DNA of 64,000 nucleotides from Rhizobium oryziradicis (lineage in GTDB: Bacteria > Pseudomonadota > Alphaproteobacteria > Rhizobiales > Rhizobiaceae), in contig NZ_MKIM01000029.1 in the NCBI RefSeq assembly GCF_001939045.1, positions 39,886-103,885 on the forward strand, written 5' to 3'. Position numbers and translations under genes: made by a program. The notes under the pieces were generated by a model. The model did not search any database. It worked only from the letters and a program-made list of their open reading frames with translations, and was not told the origin of the DNA. Every line of letters begins with the position of its first letter. The stretch's first letter is position 1. Of the stretch, positions 8,357-17,636 are shown one piece after another.

Positions 8357-9367
8357 ATGTCACGACTTCCACGCATTAACACATATATTTCTTTTGGCTT
8401 GGCAATTCTATCGGGCATGACGACACTTACATTGTCGACAGCCGCATTTGCTGAGGATAATCTTCGCTCCCTGACCGTCTTTCCCTCAAGCGATGCCACG
8501 GCACAGCTGTATGAGCGCTTCGTCAAGCTGGTAAATGAGCGCGGCAAAGGCAAGATCAAGATTTCGGTGGTCGGTGGGCCAGAGATTGTGCCCGGTTTTC
8601 AGCAAACAGAAGCGGTTGCGCGTGGCTCAATCGATATGACCTACGCACCGATCAGCTATTCATTGGGCAGCATGCCGGAGGCTGATGCCTGGGTTGGCAG
8701 CAATCTGCCTCCAAGTGTTCAGCGCGAAAACGGTGGCTTTGCCCTGTTTCAGGAAATTGCCGCAAAGCGCTTGAAAATCCACGTGCTGGCACGCTTTGCA
8801 CCAGCGGCTCCGCTGAATGTGTTTTTGATCAATACGCCAAAGTTCAAGGCGGATGGCGAAATTGATCTTTCGGGCCTGCGCTTGCGCGCATCGCCGCTCT
8901 ACAATGCATTCTTTGAAAAAATGGGCGCAACGCCGGTCACGATTCCAGTGCCCGATGTTTACACAGGTCTGGAGCGCGGCACCTTTGACGGCATGGCCTA
9001 TCCTCCCTCCGCCATGGAAGGCTGGTCGTGGGATCGCTTCTTGAAATACCGCATCGAGCCGGGTTTCATGCAATCCGACCTCGGCATTTACGTCAACCCT
9101 ACCAAATGGGCGGCATTGAGCGCCGACTCCCAGAAAATCCTCACCGACACGGCGGTGGAGTTTGAAGGCTCCTCCTACAAGGAGTGGCAGGATGTGACGA
9201 CCACCATGAATGCCAAGTTTGACAAGCAGGGAATGAAAGCAATCGTTCTTGAGGGGGCCGCCCGCGATGCCTATCTCAAAACGGCCTATGATTCCGTCTG
9301 GAACCGGCTGAAGGCTTCAGGTTCGCCTGATTATGAGAAACTGCGCGCCCACTATTTCGCCGATTAA
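8357..9367 (+). CDS. TRAP transporter solute-binding protein (DctP family)
   Basis: 336-residue periplasmic binding protein. A Sec signal peptide ends near residue 32 (STAAFA). The DctP pattern is clear: FPSSDATAQLYERF, then SGLRLRASPLYNAFFEKMG with the arginine that usually binds the substrate carboxylate, then VYTGLERGTFDGMAYPP. It delivers an organic acid to the DctQ-DctM membrane pair encoded next. Placement directly after iacG suggests indole-3-acetate or a related aromatic carboxylate as ligand, which is inference. A hairpin follows the gene before dctQ. Confidence 0.85.
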   Translation: MSRLPRINTYISFGLAILSGMTTLTLSTAAFAEDNLRSLTVFPSSDATAQLYERFVKLVNERGKGKIKISVVGGPEIVPGFQQTEAVARGSIDMTYAPISYSLGSMPEADAWVGSNLPPSVQRENGGFALFQEIAAKRLKIHVLARFAPAAPLNVFLINTPKFKADGEIDLSGLRLRASPLYNAFFEKMGATPVTIPVPDVYTGLERGTFDGMAYPPSAMEGWSWDRFLKYRIEPGFMQSDLGIYVNPTKWAALSADSQKILTDTAVEFEGSSYKEWQDVTTTMNAKFDKQGMKAIVLEGAARDAYLKTAYDSVWNRLKASGSPDYEKLRAHYFAD

Positions 9368-9430
9368 AGTTTGTCAGCGCCAATCTGACTCCGACAGACT
9401 CCACGCGCATTTTAACCCTTCATCCCGTAA

Positions 9431-9455
9431 GGCTGCCTGCTTCAGGCAGGTAGCC
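9431..9455 (+). terminator. Hairpin between dctP and dctQ
   Basis: CTGCCTG and CAGGCAG pair around a 3-base loop, with an outer GGC/GCC pairing, followed by GTCTTTT. This is likely an mRNA-stabilising hairpin or partial terminator that keeps binding protein above permease expression. Confidence 0.5.
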
Positions 9456-9477
9456 GTCTTTTGCGGAAGGCTTCTCC

Positions 9478-9978
9478 ATGAAAACCATCCTATCCCTCTA
9501 TGACCGGCTCATTTTTGCGCTGGCCTATATCGCGGCGGCAAGTCTGGCACTTGTCACCGTTATTGTCGCGCTCGACGTCATCATGCGCAATCTCAACATG
9601 CAAACACTGCGATGGATCAGCGCTGTCGTGGAATATGTTTTGCTGTTTTCCACCATGGCAGCGGCCCCATGGCTGGTGAGGATCAATGGCCATGTTTCGC
9701 TATCATCATTCGTCAACCTGATGCCACGACGCCTCCAGACCATTGTTGGTGAACTGGCTCTGGTCGTTTCCGCGCTTTCCTTGGCATTTCTGGGCATTAT
9801 CTCCGCAGATCTCACCGTGCAGCGATGGATGGACGGCTCGGTGGACATGCGCTCGGTCAATCTGCCAGCATGGCTTCTCTATGCCTTTCTCGCTGTCGGC
9901 TTTGTGCTTATGGCTTGCGAATTTGTGCGCCTGCTGTTGCGCGGCGAGCTTTATAATGGCGCAGAGGGGAACCATTGA
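9478..9978 (+). CDS. TRAP transporter small permease (DctQ family)
   Basis: 166-residue protein with four predicted membrane segments, the normal DctQ number: about residues 10-33, 50-66, 90-112 and 128-150. It contains the AWLVRINGHVSL stretch typical of DctQ (usually AWLxRxxxHVxV). It joins the large permease DctM and the binding protein in sodium-driven uptake of carboxylates. Its stop codon is separated from the dctM start by one base. Confidence 0.83.
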   Translation: MKTILSLYDRLIFALAYIAAASLALVTVIVALDVIMRNLNMQTLRWISAVVEYVLLFSTMAAAPWLVRINGHVSLSSFVNLMPRRLQTIVGELALVVSALSLAFLGIISADLTVQRWMDGSVDMRSVNLPAWLLYAFLAVGFVLMACEFVRLLLRGELYNGAEGNH

Positions 9979-9979
9979 C

Positions 9980-11299
9980 ATGATGGAATGGTATGAAGCC
10001 ACCGCCCTTCTGATTGGCGGCCTCATGGTTTTGATGTTCATCGGCATCCCGGTTGCCGTGGCATTTCTGCTGATCAATATGGCCGGCGTCTATGTTTTCA
10101 TGGGCGGGTTGATCGGCGTTGAACAGATGATCGCAAACTCCACCAGTTCGGTCACCAGCTTTGCACTGGTGCCCGTGCCGCTCTTTCTGATCATGGGAGA
10201 ATTGCTGTTTCACTCAGGCCTCGCGTTTCGGGTTTTCAACGCGCTGGACAAATGCTTTGGCGGTGTGCGGGGCCGTCTGGCTTATCTAACAGTTGGCGGT
10301 GGTACGATCTTTGCCACGCTCTCCGGCTCATCCATGGCAAACACCGCCATGCTGGGCACCACCATGATGCCCGACATGATGGCGCGGGGCTACAAGCCGC
10401 ACATCATCATGGGGCCAATTCTGGCCACAGGTGGTCTGGCCATGATCATTCCGCCCTCCTCGCTTGCGGTCTTGCTCGGCTCGCTGGCCCGTATTGATGT
10501 GGGTGCCCTGCTGATTGCCGGTTTGATTCCGGGGCTCATTCTTGCACTGATGTTTGTCGCGGTGATCTGGATCTTGATCCGTATCGACCCCGAAGCCGCC
10601 CCCGGCTACGCGACAGAAAAATACGGCATTCGAGAGGTTGTGTGGGCACTGACCCGCGATGTCTTGCCCATGGGCTTCGTGGTGTTTTCGGTCGTCGGTC
10701 TGATTTTGCTCGGCTGGGCGACACCCACGGAATCGGCGGCCTGCGGTGCGATTTCGGTGCTGATCCTGGCCGCCGTCTATCGTTGCCTCAACTGGTTCGT
10801 CATTCAGAAATCCTTGATGGGGTCTGTCAAAGTCTCGGCCATGATGCTGTTGATCATCATTGGCTCAACAACATTTTCGCAGATTCTGGCCTTTTCCGGT
10901 GCCTCTCGCGGCTTGATCGAGTTTTCAACCGGCTTTGATCTTCCTCCCGCAGTCATGCTTCTTGCCATGCTGATGGTGGTGATTGTCATGGGCATGTTTA
11001 TGGATCAGCTTTCCATCATGATGCTGGTTCTGCCCATCTTCATGCCCCTCGTTCATCTTTATCATTTCAACGAGGTCTGGTTTGGGGTGCTGACCCTGCT
11101 GGCGCTGGAACTCAGCCTTGCAACACCACCCTTTGGTCTGTTGTTGTTCGTTATGCTGGGGGTCAGCCCGCCCGGAACAACCATGCGCCAGGTGGTGATG
11201 GCCGCAGCCCCATTCCTGCTTTGCACCCTGCTGTTGATGGTTCTGATTGCCATCTTCCCGCAGCTTACACTGTGGTTGCCCGGCATCATCAGCGGTTAG
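9980..11299 (+). CDS. TRAP transporter large permease (DctM family)
   Basis: 439-residue membrane protein with about 12 hydrophobic segments. DctM signatures include FALVPVPLFLIMGELLFHSG, GGGTIFATLSGSSMANTAMLG, MIIPPSSLAVLLG and WATPTESAA. The frame stays open upstream to 9743 inside dctQ, but the true start is ATG 9980 (or 9983), one base after the dctQ stop, which gives the usual N-terminus MMEWYEATALLIGG. It is the transport channel of the TRAP system. A strong terminator follows ten bases after the stop. Confidence 0.87.
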   Translation: MMEWYEATALLIGGLMVLMFIGIPVAVAFLLINMAGVYVFMGGLIGVEQMIANSTSSVTSFALVPVPLFLIMGELLFHSGLAFRVFNALDKCFGGVRGRLAYLTVGGGTIFATLSGSSMANTAMLGTTMMPDMMARGYKPHIIMGPILATGGLAMIIPPSSLAVLLGSLARIDVGALLIAGLIPGLILALMFVAVIWILIRIDPEAAPGYATEKYGIREVVWALTRDVLPMGFVVFSVVGLILLGWATPTESAACGAISVLILAAVYRCLNWFVIQKSLMGSVKVSAMMLLIIIGSTTFSQILAFSGASRGLIEFSTGFDLPPAVMLLAMLMVVIVMGMFMDQLSIMMLVLPIFMPLVHLYHFNEVWFGVLTLLALELSLATPPFGLLLFVMLGVSPPGTTMRQVVMAAAPFLLCTLLLMVLIAIFPQLTLWLPGIISG

Positions 11300-11309
11300 A
11301 ACAATCCTG

Positions 11310-11340
11310 CCGCCAGTCAGGCTCTGACTGGCGGTTTTTT
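11310..11340 (+). terminator. Rho-independent terminator after dctM
   Basis: Eleven-base perfect stem (CCGCCAGTCAG / CTGACTGGCGG) with a GCT loop, followed by six T. It closes the iac-TRAP transcription unit and separates it from the convergent efflux pump gene. Confidence 0.9.
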
Positions 11341-11351
11341 GCCTCAATCAA

Positions 11352-14300
11352 TCACACGTCACGTTCCTGATTGCTCTTTCCTCTTCCAAACAGCTTGATG
11401 ACAATCACGTAGAAGACCGGCACAAACAACACGGCCAGAACCGTTGCCGAAATCATGCCGCCAAACAGCCCGGTGCCAATCGCATGCTGCGTTTCCGAAC
11501 TCGCGCCACTTGCAATCACCAGAGGCACGATGCCCAGCGAGAAGGCCAGTGATGTCATCACGATGGGGCGCAGCCGCAGTCGCGACGCCTCGATAACCGC
11601 ATCTTTCAGGCTTTCGCCGTCCTTTTGGCGTTTGCGGGCAAACTCAATGATCAAAACCGCGTTTTTGGCGGAAAGGCCAATCAGCGTAATCAAGCCCACT
11701 TTGAAAAACACATCGTTTTCCAGACCCCGCAGATGAACAGCAATCACCGCGCCGATGACACCCAGCGGCACAACCAGCATGACGGAGAGCGGCACCGTCC
11801 AACTCTCATACAAGGCGGCCAGCACCAGAAAAACGACTAGGAAGGAAAACGCCATCAGCATCGGGGCCTGCGCGCCCGATAACCGCTCTTGCAACGATTG
11901 ACCGGTCCATTCAAGGGCAAAGCCCTTGGGCAATTCCTTGGCCAGGCTCTCCATTTCCGCCATGGCATTGCCGCTGGAGGTGCCAGCAGTGGCAGAGCCG
12001 GAAATGCTCATTGAGGGATAGCCATTGTAGCGTGTGACCTGCAAAGGAATGGTTGACCACTCCGCCGTGACAAATTCCGATAGCCGCACCATCTTGCCCG
12101 TATCATTTCTGACATGTAGGTTCAGCACGTCCTCTACCTGCATCCGGCTCGCGGCTTCTGCCTGCACAATCACCTGCTGCAAACGACCGTCGCGCGGAAA
12201 ATCATTGATATAGGTGGAGCCAACCGCACCACTGAGCGTGTCGCTGATGGCAGAATAAGCCACGCCCAGCGCCGCCGCCTTGGGTCGGTCAATCTTCAAC
12301 GTCACACTTGGCCCGCTGGGCAAACCATCGACGCGCACATCCGAGAGCAGTTTGCTCTTGGCTGCCAGCTGCGTGAGCTGCGCCGATGCCGCAAGCAGTG
12401 CAGCTGCTCCGTGATTGGCGCGATCTTGCAGGCGCAAGGCAAAGCCCGATGTCGTGCCAAGTTCATCAATCGTTGGTGGTTTCAGACTGAAGATCTGCCC
12501 TTCATTGGCAACAGACATGGCAGAGGTTGCGGCCTCAAGCTCCTCATCCAAGGTGGTGGTGCGCTCACCCCACGGTTTCAGCGTGGTGAAAGATTGGGCC
12601 GTGTTGGGACCAGATCCCGAAAAGCCAAACCCCATGACGGTCAAATTATTCTCGATATTGGACCGGGTTTTGACATGCGCTTCAAAGAGATCGACCACCG
12701 CGCGCGTCCGCTCTGCCGTCGCATCTGCGGGCAGCGTGAAAGAGGTCATGAACGAGCCTTGGTCCTCCTGAGGCACAAAGGCCGTTGGCAAAGCATTGTA
12801 ACCAAGGGCCACGGCAATGAGAATTGCGCCATAGATGGCTATCACGCGACCGGTCTTGTTGATCAGCACGCCAACCCAGCCTGCGTATCGCGCTGTCAGG
12901 CGCTCAAACCCGCGATTGAAGCGCGCAAAAAAGCCGGTACGTGTGTGGTGATCGGCCGCAATCGGCTTAAGCAACGTTGCACACAGCGCAGGTGTCAAGC
13001 TCAGCGCCAGAAAGGCGGAAAACAGGATGGAAACCGCCATCGACACCGTAAACTGACGATAAATTGCCCCGACAGAGCCGCTGGCCATGCCCATGGGCAG
13101 GAAAACAGCCGTCAAAACAAGGGTGATGCCAATCACAGCACTTGAAATTTCCGTCATGGCTTTTTGGGTCGCCTTGCGCGGCGAGAGGCCCTCTTTCGCC
13201 ATGATCCGCTCGACATTTTCAACCACCACAATGGCGTCATCGACAATGATGCCAATGGCCAGCACCATGCCAAACATGGTCAGCACGTTGATTGAATAGC
13301 CAATTGCAAACATCACCGCGAACGTGCCCAGCAGCGCAATGGGTGCCACAATGGCCGGGATCAGGGTGTAACGAATGTTTTGCAAAAACAACAGCATGAT
13401 GAGAAACACCAGCACCATCGCCTCCAGCAGTGTTTGCAACACCTTCTGGATCGACACTTTCACAAAGGGTGCTGTGTCATAGGAAATGGCATATTCCAGA
13501 CCTGCCGGCATGGTGGTGGCAAGCTCGGCCAGCCGATCGCGGACACCTTGCGATGTGCTGACCGCATTGGCCCCCGGGCTGAGCTGAATGGCCGCAGCCG
13601 TGGCAGGCCTGCCGCCGTCTCTAATCGAGAAGCTCGACGTCTGAGATCCAACCTCGATTTTTGCCACATCCCCTAGCGTCAGCTTTGAGCCATCGGGATT
13701 GGAGCGCAGAATAACCTTGGCAAACTCCTCAGGGCTCTGCAATTGGCCGTGAACGCTTAAAGGCACGCTGACTTTCTGACCCGGCACTGTCGGCACTTCG
13801 CCAAGCCGCCCGGCTGCCACCTGCACATTCTGCGTCTGGATGGCCTGAGTGATTTCCGTCATCGAAATCGAATAGGAAACCAGCTTCACGGGATCCACCC
13901 AGACGCGCATCGCCGCTTCCGAGCCGAACGATTGCACGCGGCCGACCCCCGCCACGCGCTTAAGCTCTGGGGCAATATTGCGCACCAGATAATCGTCCAG
14001 CCCCAGCGGATCTACCTTGCCATTTGACGATTTGAGCGAAACGATCATCAGGAAGCCTGACGACGCTGCCTCCACCGTCAGGCCCGCGCGGCGAACCTGT
14101 TCTGGCAATCTTGGCTCAATGGCTTTCAAACGGTTTTGCACATCCACCTGCGCAAGCTCAGGGTTGGTTCCCGGCTTGAACGTCACCGTAATATTGGCGC
14201 TGCCGGATGAATCCGCCGATGAGTCAAAATACAGGATGTTCTTGACGCTCGACAGCTCGCGCTCGATCAAGCCGGTGACGCTGTCATTGATCGTTTGCGG

Positions 14301-14459
14301 CGTGGCACCCGTGTAGGTGGCCAGAATCGACACGCTTGGCGGTGCAATGACCGGAAAGCGCGAGACAGGAAGCTGCGGGAGGGACACAACGCCAGCAATG
14401 ACAATCAGAATGGCGATAACCCATGCGAACACGGGCCTATTGATAAAAAACTGTGGCAT
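11352..14459 (-). CDS. RND multidrug efflux pump, HAE1 (AcrB/AdeB) family
   Basis: 1035-residue inner-membrane pump with 12 predicted membrane helices and two large periplasmic loops. N-terminus PQFFINRPVFAWVIAILIV is the standard HAE1 start. Proton-relay residues are present: Asp-Asp in GIIVDDAIVVVEN (helix 4) and Lys in LSAKNAVLIIEFA (helix 10). It exports hydrophobic or amphiphilic compounds using the proton gradient. It is transcribed behind the adaptor gene (12-base gap). No outer-membrane factor gene (TolC/OprM type) is nearby, so the pump probably recruits one encoded elsewhere. The divergent two-component system is the likely regulator. Substrate is unknown. Confidence 0.92.
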   Translation of the reverse strand: MPQFFINRPVFAWVIAILIVIAGVVSLPQLPVSRFPVIAPPSVSILATYTGATPQTINDSVTGLIERELSSVKNILYFDSSADSSGSANITVTFKPGTNPELAQVDVQNRLKAIEPRLPEQVRRAGLTVEAASSGFLMIVSLKSSNGKVDPLGLDDYLVRNIAPELKRVAGVGRVQSFGSEAAMRVWVDPVKLVSYSISMTEITQAIQTQNVQVAAGRLGEVPTVPGQKVSVPLSVHGQLQSPEEFAKVILRSNPDGSKLTLGDVAKIEVGSQTSSFSIRDGGRPATAAAIQLSPGANAVSTSQGVRDRLAELATTMPAGLEYAISYDTAPFVKVSIQKVLQTLLEAMVLVFLIMLLFLQNIRYTLIPAIVAPIALLGTFAVMFAIGYSINVLTMFGMVLAIGIIVDDAIVVVENVERIMAKEGLSPRKATQKAMTEISSAVIGITLVLTAVFLPMGMASGSVGAIYRQFTVSMAVSILFSAFLALSLTPALCATLLKPIAADHHTRTGFFARFNRGFERLTARYAGWVGVLINKTGRVIAIYGAILIAVALGYNALPTAFVPQEDQGSFMTSFTLPADATAERTRAVVDLFEAHVKTRSNIENNLTVMGFGFSGSGPNTAQSFTTLKPWGERTTTLDEELEAATSAMSVANEGQIFSLKPPTIDELGTTSGFALRLQDRANHGAAALLAASAQLTQLAAKSKLLSDVRVDGLPSGPSVTLKIDRPKAAALGVAYSAISDTLSGAVGSTYINDFPRDGRLQQVIVQAEAASRMQVEDVLNLHVRNDTGKMVRLSEFVTAEWSTIPLQVTRYNGYPSMSISGSATAGTSSGNAMAEMESLAKELPKGFALEWTGQSLQERLSGAQAPMLMAFSFLVVFLVLAALYESWTVPLSVMLVVPLGVIGAVIAVHLRGLENDVFFKVGLITLIGLSAKNAVLIIEFARKRQKDGESLKDAVIEASRLRLRPIVMTSLAFSLGIVPLVIASGASSETQHAIGTGLFGGMISATVLAVLFVPVFYVIVIKLFGRGKSNQERDV

Positions 14460-14471
14460 GATTGGTGTTCC

Positions 14472-15638
14472 TCAACCCTTCACGTCTAGGGCGGATGGCA
14501 TGTAGGGTGTGGTTTCCAGCTTCACGCCGTCTTGTGCGCGGTCTTGCCCAAGCACGACAACATTGTCTTTGGCTTCAAGGCCGGAGAGGACAATATATTG
14601 ACCATCCACAAGCGCACCCAAGGACACATTGCGCCGACTGCCGTGAGAATCCTTATCGACCACAACCAGTTGCGGCCGCCCGGATGGATCCCGCACCACC
14701 GCCTCTTGCGGCACCATCAATGCCTGGCTGTAGATGGCGCGCGGCACCTTGGCGCGAATATACATGCCCGGCAACAATTGCTGTGCCGGATTTGGAACCA
14801 GAACCCGGATGGCAACACTGCCGGTGGAGGTATCGACCGAAATATCGGAAAACAGCATCTTTCCCGGCTGGTCATAAGCCTTGCCAGCAATTGTCAGGAT
14901 CTTCACAGGAAGATCGAGAGCGGCATCCCCGGTGTTCGACGCCATGCCCTCAAGCATTTCCTTGCTCATCGCAGATTGCCGCACATCGACATAGACCTGG
15001 TCAATCTGTTGCACCACGGCCAAAGGCGTGGTGGCCGATGACGACGCAAGGCCGCCTTCGCCGAGGAATGACCGACCAATGATGCCGGCAATCGGGCTCT
15101 TGATCGTGGCATAGGACAGTTCCAGTTTGCGCCGCGCCAGATTGGCTTTTGCTTCCGCCACATTGGCCTTGGCTTGCGCAAGGGCGGCCGCCGCATTGTT
15201 GAGCGCTTCTGCGCTGTTGATCTGCTTGGCGGACAAAAGCTCGGTGCGCTCAAATTTGATGCGAGCGTTCAATAGCTCGGCTTCAACACGGGCCAGCACC
15301 GCAGAACTTGCATCCACTTCTGCGATAAACAGCGCCGGGTCGATCTGGAAAAGCGGTGCATGAGCATCAATGCTCGCACCTTCCTCAAACAGTTTCTTTT
15401 CAATAATGCCGCTGACCTGCGCCCGTATTTCAGCGGTGCGATAGGCCGATACCCGGCCCGGCAATTCATCATAGACAACGACTTTGGCTGGCTGAACGGA
15501 CAAAACACTGACACGCGCGGGTGCCGCTGGCTCAGAGCTTGTCGCCTGTTGGGCGGCCTTTTCATCGCTGCAAGCCGCCAGAAAGCCCATTGATGCGATG
15601 AGCAAAGCAATTTTGATTGAACGAGGTTTGCGGCGCAT
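14472..15638 (-). CDS. RND efflux periplasmic adaptor lipoprotein (AcrA/AdeA type)
   Basis: 388-residue membrane-fusion protein. A lipoprotein signal peptide ends at Cys23 (GFLAAC). Domains in order: first lipoyl half with SGIIEKKLFEEGASIDAHAPLFQIDP, a coiled-coil hairpin at about 95-165 rich in Ala/Lys/Glu (ALAQAKANVAEAKANLARRKLEL), the second lipoyl half with IKSPIAGIIGRS, then beta-barrel and membrane-proximal domains. It links the pump to an outer-membrane channel. It is the first gene of the efflux operon, divergent from the response regulator across 197 bases. Confidence 0.9.
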   Translation of the reverse strand: MRRKPRSIKIALLIASMGFLAACSDEKAAQQATSSEPAAPARVSVLSVQPAKVVVYDELPGRVSAYRTAEIRAQVSGIIEKKLFEEGASIDAHAPLFQIDPALFIAEVDASSAVLARVEAELLNARIKFERTELLSAKQINSAEALNNAAAALAQAKANVAEAKANLARRKLELSYATIKSPIAGIIGRSFLGEGGLASSSATTPLAVVQQIDQVYVDVRQSAMSKEMLEGMASNTGDAALDLPVKILTIAGKAYDQPGKMLFSDISVDTSTGSVAIRVLVPNPAQQLLPGMYIRAKVPRAIYSQALMVPQEAVVRDPSGRPQLVVVDKDSHGSRRNVSLGALVDGQYIVLSGLEAKDNVVVLGQDRAQDGVKLETTPYMPSALDVKG

Positions 15639-15835
15639 GATTGATTACCATCCAAAACGTGAGAGGCCAGATATGTGCGAGGCCCAAATCCAAAGTCGCA
15701 TTTCATCCCATGGGCCTTAAGCGCCTCAGGTTTCGGCTTTGTGGAGGTTATGTTAACAACCGATGGAGGCGAGGAATGGATGCTCGACGGCAGCCAATTT
15801 CGATGGCAATCATAAGCCAAGGAGACTGAATTTCC
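15639..15835. promoter_or_regulatory. Divergent promoter region, efflux pump / two-component system
   Basis: 197 bases between the adaptor and response regulator starts. An imperfect AGGCCC...GGGCCT inverted pair is seen near 15679-15719. In the AdeABC-AdeRS system the regulator binds in the equivalent intergenic region; no matching site is certain here. Confidence 0.4.
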
Positions 15836-16525
15836 ATGACAGCACTTGTTTTGATCGCCGAGGACGATGTTGAAATCGCCAACATCCTCGAAGCTTATTT
15901 TATCCGCGAAGGGTTTCGCACCGTGCACGCGCGCGACGGCAAAGTCGCGCTTGAGTTGCATCTAGCGCTCAAACCCGATATTGCACTTGTCGATGTCACC
16001 ATGCCCCGCCTTGACGGCTGGGAGGTGCTGGCCGAACTGCGACGGCGCGGCAACACGCCCGTCATCATGATCACGGCCCTCGATAAAGAGGTTGACCGGC
16101 TGCAAGGTTTGCGCATTGGCGCTGACGATTACATCGTCAAACCCTTCAATCCGATTGAGGTCGTTGCTCGTGCCAAAGCCATTTTGCGCCGTGCTGGCCT
16201 TGCCAATACGGGCGCAACCATCCGCGTTGGGCGCTTGACCATTGATCTCGACAGTTATCAGGTCAACCTTGAAACCAACGGTACGGTGAAGCCGGTGACG
16301 TTGACACTGACCGAATTCAGGTTGCTTGCCCACCTGGCACGCACCCCAAGCAAGGCCTTCACCCGCGGCGAGCTGATTGATGCCTGCCTTCCTGGCTCTG
16401 ACGCCATGGACCGCACAGTGGATAGCCACCTCAGCAAATTGCGCAAAAAGCTGGAACTGGCCGGAGCAGAGGGCATGTTGGCAAGTATCCGCGGCATTGG
16501 ATATAGATTAGTGATTGAGGCATGA
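15836..16525 (+). CDS. OmpR-family response regulator, AdeR/BaeR-like
   Basis: 229-residue response regulator. The receiver domain has acidic pocket Asp10/Asp11, phospho-acceptor Asp53 (IALVDVTMPRLDGWEV), Thr80 and Lys102 (DDYIVKPFNP). The winged-helix DNA-binding domain spans about 130-228 (LTLTEFRLLAHLARTP, VDSHLSKLRKKLE, IRGIGYRL). The receiver is strikingly AdeR-like (GWEVL, PVIMITALDKEVDRLQGLRIGADDYIVKPFNP). It probably controls the divergent RND operon. The stop overlaps the kinase start by four bases. Confidence 0.9.
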   Translation: MTALVLIAEDDVEIANILEAYFIREGFRTVHARDGKVALELHLALKPDIALVDVTMPRLDGWEVLAELRRRGNTPVIMITALDKEVDRLQGLRIGADDYIVKPFNPIEVVARAKAILRRAGLANTGATIRVGRLTIDLDSYQVNLETNGTVKPVTLTLTEFRLLAHLARTPSKAFTRGELIDACLPGSDAMDRTVDSHLSKLRKKLELAGAEGMLASIRGIGYRLVIEA

Positions 16526-17586
16526 TGCTGCGTCAGGGATTGAGCCGGCAAATCCTGCTGGCCATGTCGGCTGTGACCGTCATCGCAGGTCTGCTGGTCT
16601 TTTTTGGCACCTATCTGGCCTTCAGCATCATTTTTTATTTCAGCCCCTGGAATGAAGACGAGAATGGATTGCTCACGGGCACAGATTTTCTCGTGCTTTC
16701 CGGCTTGATTTTCCTTGCCCTGATCATGGCAGCCATTGCCTCGGTGCGGCTTGCGCGGCGCATTCTCGAGCCTCTCGAATCCCTCGCCCAAAGCGCCAGA
16801 CGCATCAAGGATGGCGATCTGTCTGCCCGTGCGACGCCCGGAGACCATTCGCTGGGTGAAACCGCCCATCTGGTGGCCGATTTCAATGCCATGGCCCAGC
16901 GCCTGCAAGACATGGCAGCGGATGTGACCCTGTGGAACGCCATGATTGCCCATGAGTTGCGAACACCCTTGACGATTTTGAAGGGGCGTTTACAGGGCAT
17001 TATCGATGGTGTGTTCGAGCCTGACGAATGCTCGCTGCAAAGCCTGATCCTCCAGGTGGATTCTCTGGCACGGCTGGTCGAAGACCTCAGAACCGTGACA
17101 TTGGCCGATAGCGGCCATCTGGATCTGCACATCGAGCCAATCCGGCTTCAAGACGAGATCCAGAACCTCACGCACGTGATGGAGCCAGAATTGAACGCGG
17201 CAGGTTTCCAGCTCACCCTGGACCTGGATGACATTGTTGTGCGCGCGGATGCGCTGCGCATTCGCCAAGCTCTACTGGCATTGATCACCAATGCTCGCCG
17301 CTACGCTGTGCGCGGCACCATCGAGATCACACTCTCAGAGGAAAACCAGCTGGCCATTATCTGCGTTTCAGACGAAGGCCCCGGCCTTCCAAGTGATCTT
17401 GAGCCCTGGGCATTTGAGCCATTCAAGCGCGGTGCCCATGCTGGCTTCAGTGAAGCCAGTGGCAACGGGTTGGGACTGTCCGTCGTGCGTGCCATCGTCG
17501 AGGCCCATGGCGGTACTATCAAGTACAGACGCTCATCCAAGGGTGGCGCAACGTTTGAAATATCCTTGCGGATGCCCGCACCCTAG
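16522..17586 (+). CDS. Sensor histidine kinase, AdeS/BaeS-like
   Basis: 354-residue membrane kinase. Membrane segments lie at about 10-40 and 56-75 with only a short periplasmic piece, so signals are probably sensed at or in the membrane. A HAMP domain covers 76-130 (ARRILEPLESLAQSARRIKDGDLSAR). The phospho-acceptor is His144 in HELRTPL. The ATP-binding domain has the N box (ALITNARRY), G1 (VSDEGPGLP), F box and G2 (GNGLGLSVVRAI). It is translationally coupled to the regulator. Its TAG stop lies in a CTAG-type repeat. Confidence 0.9.
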   Translation: MMLRQGLSRQILLAMSAVTVIAGLLVFFGTYLAFSIIFYFSPWNEDENGLLTGTDFLVLSGLIFLALIMAAIASVRLARRILEPLESLAQSARRIKDGDLSARATPGDHSLGETAHLVADFNAMAQRLQDMAADVTLWNAMIAHELRTPLTILKGRLQGIIDGVFEPDECSLQSLILQVDSLARLVEDLRTVTLADSGHLDLHIEPIRLQDEIQNLTHVMEPELNAAGFQLTLDLDDIVVRADALRIRQALLALITNARRYAVRGTIEITLSEENQLAIICVSDEGPGLPSDLEPWAFEPFKRGAHAGFSEASGNGLGLSVVRAIVEAHGGTIKYRRSSKGGATFEISLRMPAP

Positions 17587-17627
17587 AGTTTGTCTGGGAA
17601 AAGTGGAATCCGGTTTTCGGACCAAAG
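17583..17627 (+). repeat. CTAG-bounded intergenic repeat, copy A
   Basis: Begins CTAGAGTTTGTC and contains AGTGGAATCCGGTTTTCGGA. It matches copies at 20436-20476 (inverted) and 51879-51930 (inverted). Repeats of this pattern are frequent in Rhizobiales intergenic regions. The TAG stop of the kinase gene is inside its first four bases. It sits between two convergent genes and may terminate transcription. Confidence 0.7.
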
Positions 17628-17636
17628 CCGCATGTT

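Noticed and set aside
8223..8420. Small 65-residue frame before dctP
   Set aside because: Overlaps the dctP start and has no family or conserved start; probably leader sequence.
12411..13145. Plus-strand frame of 244 residues
   Set aside because: Basic, His/Gln/Arg-rich antisense of the RND pump gene.
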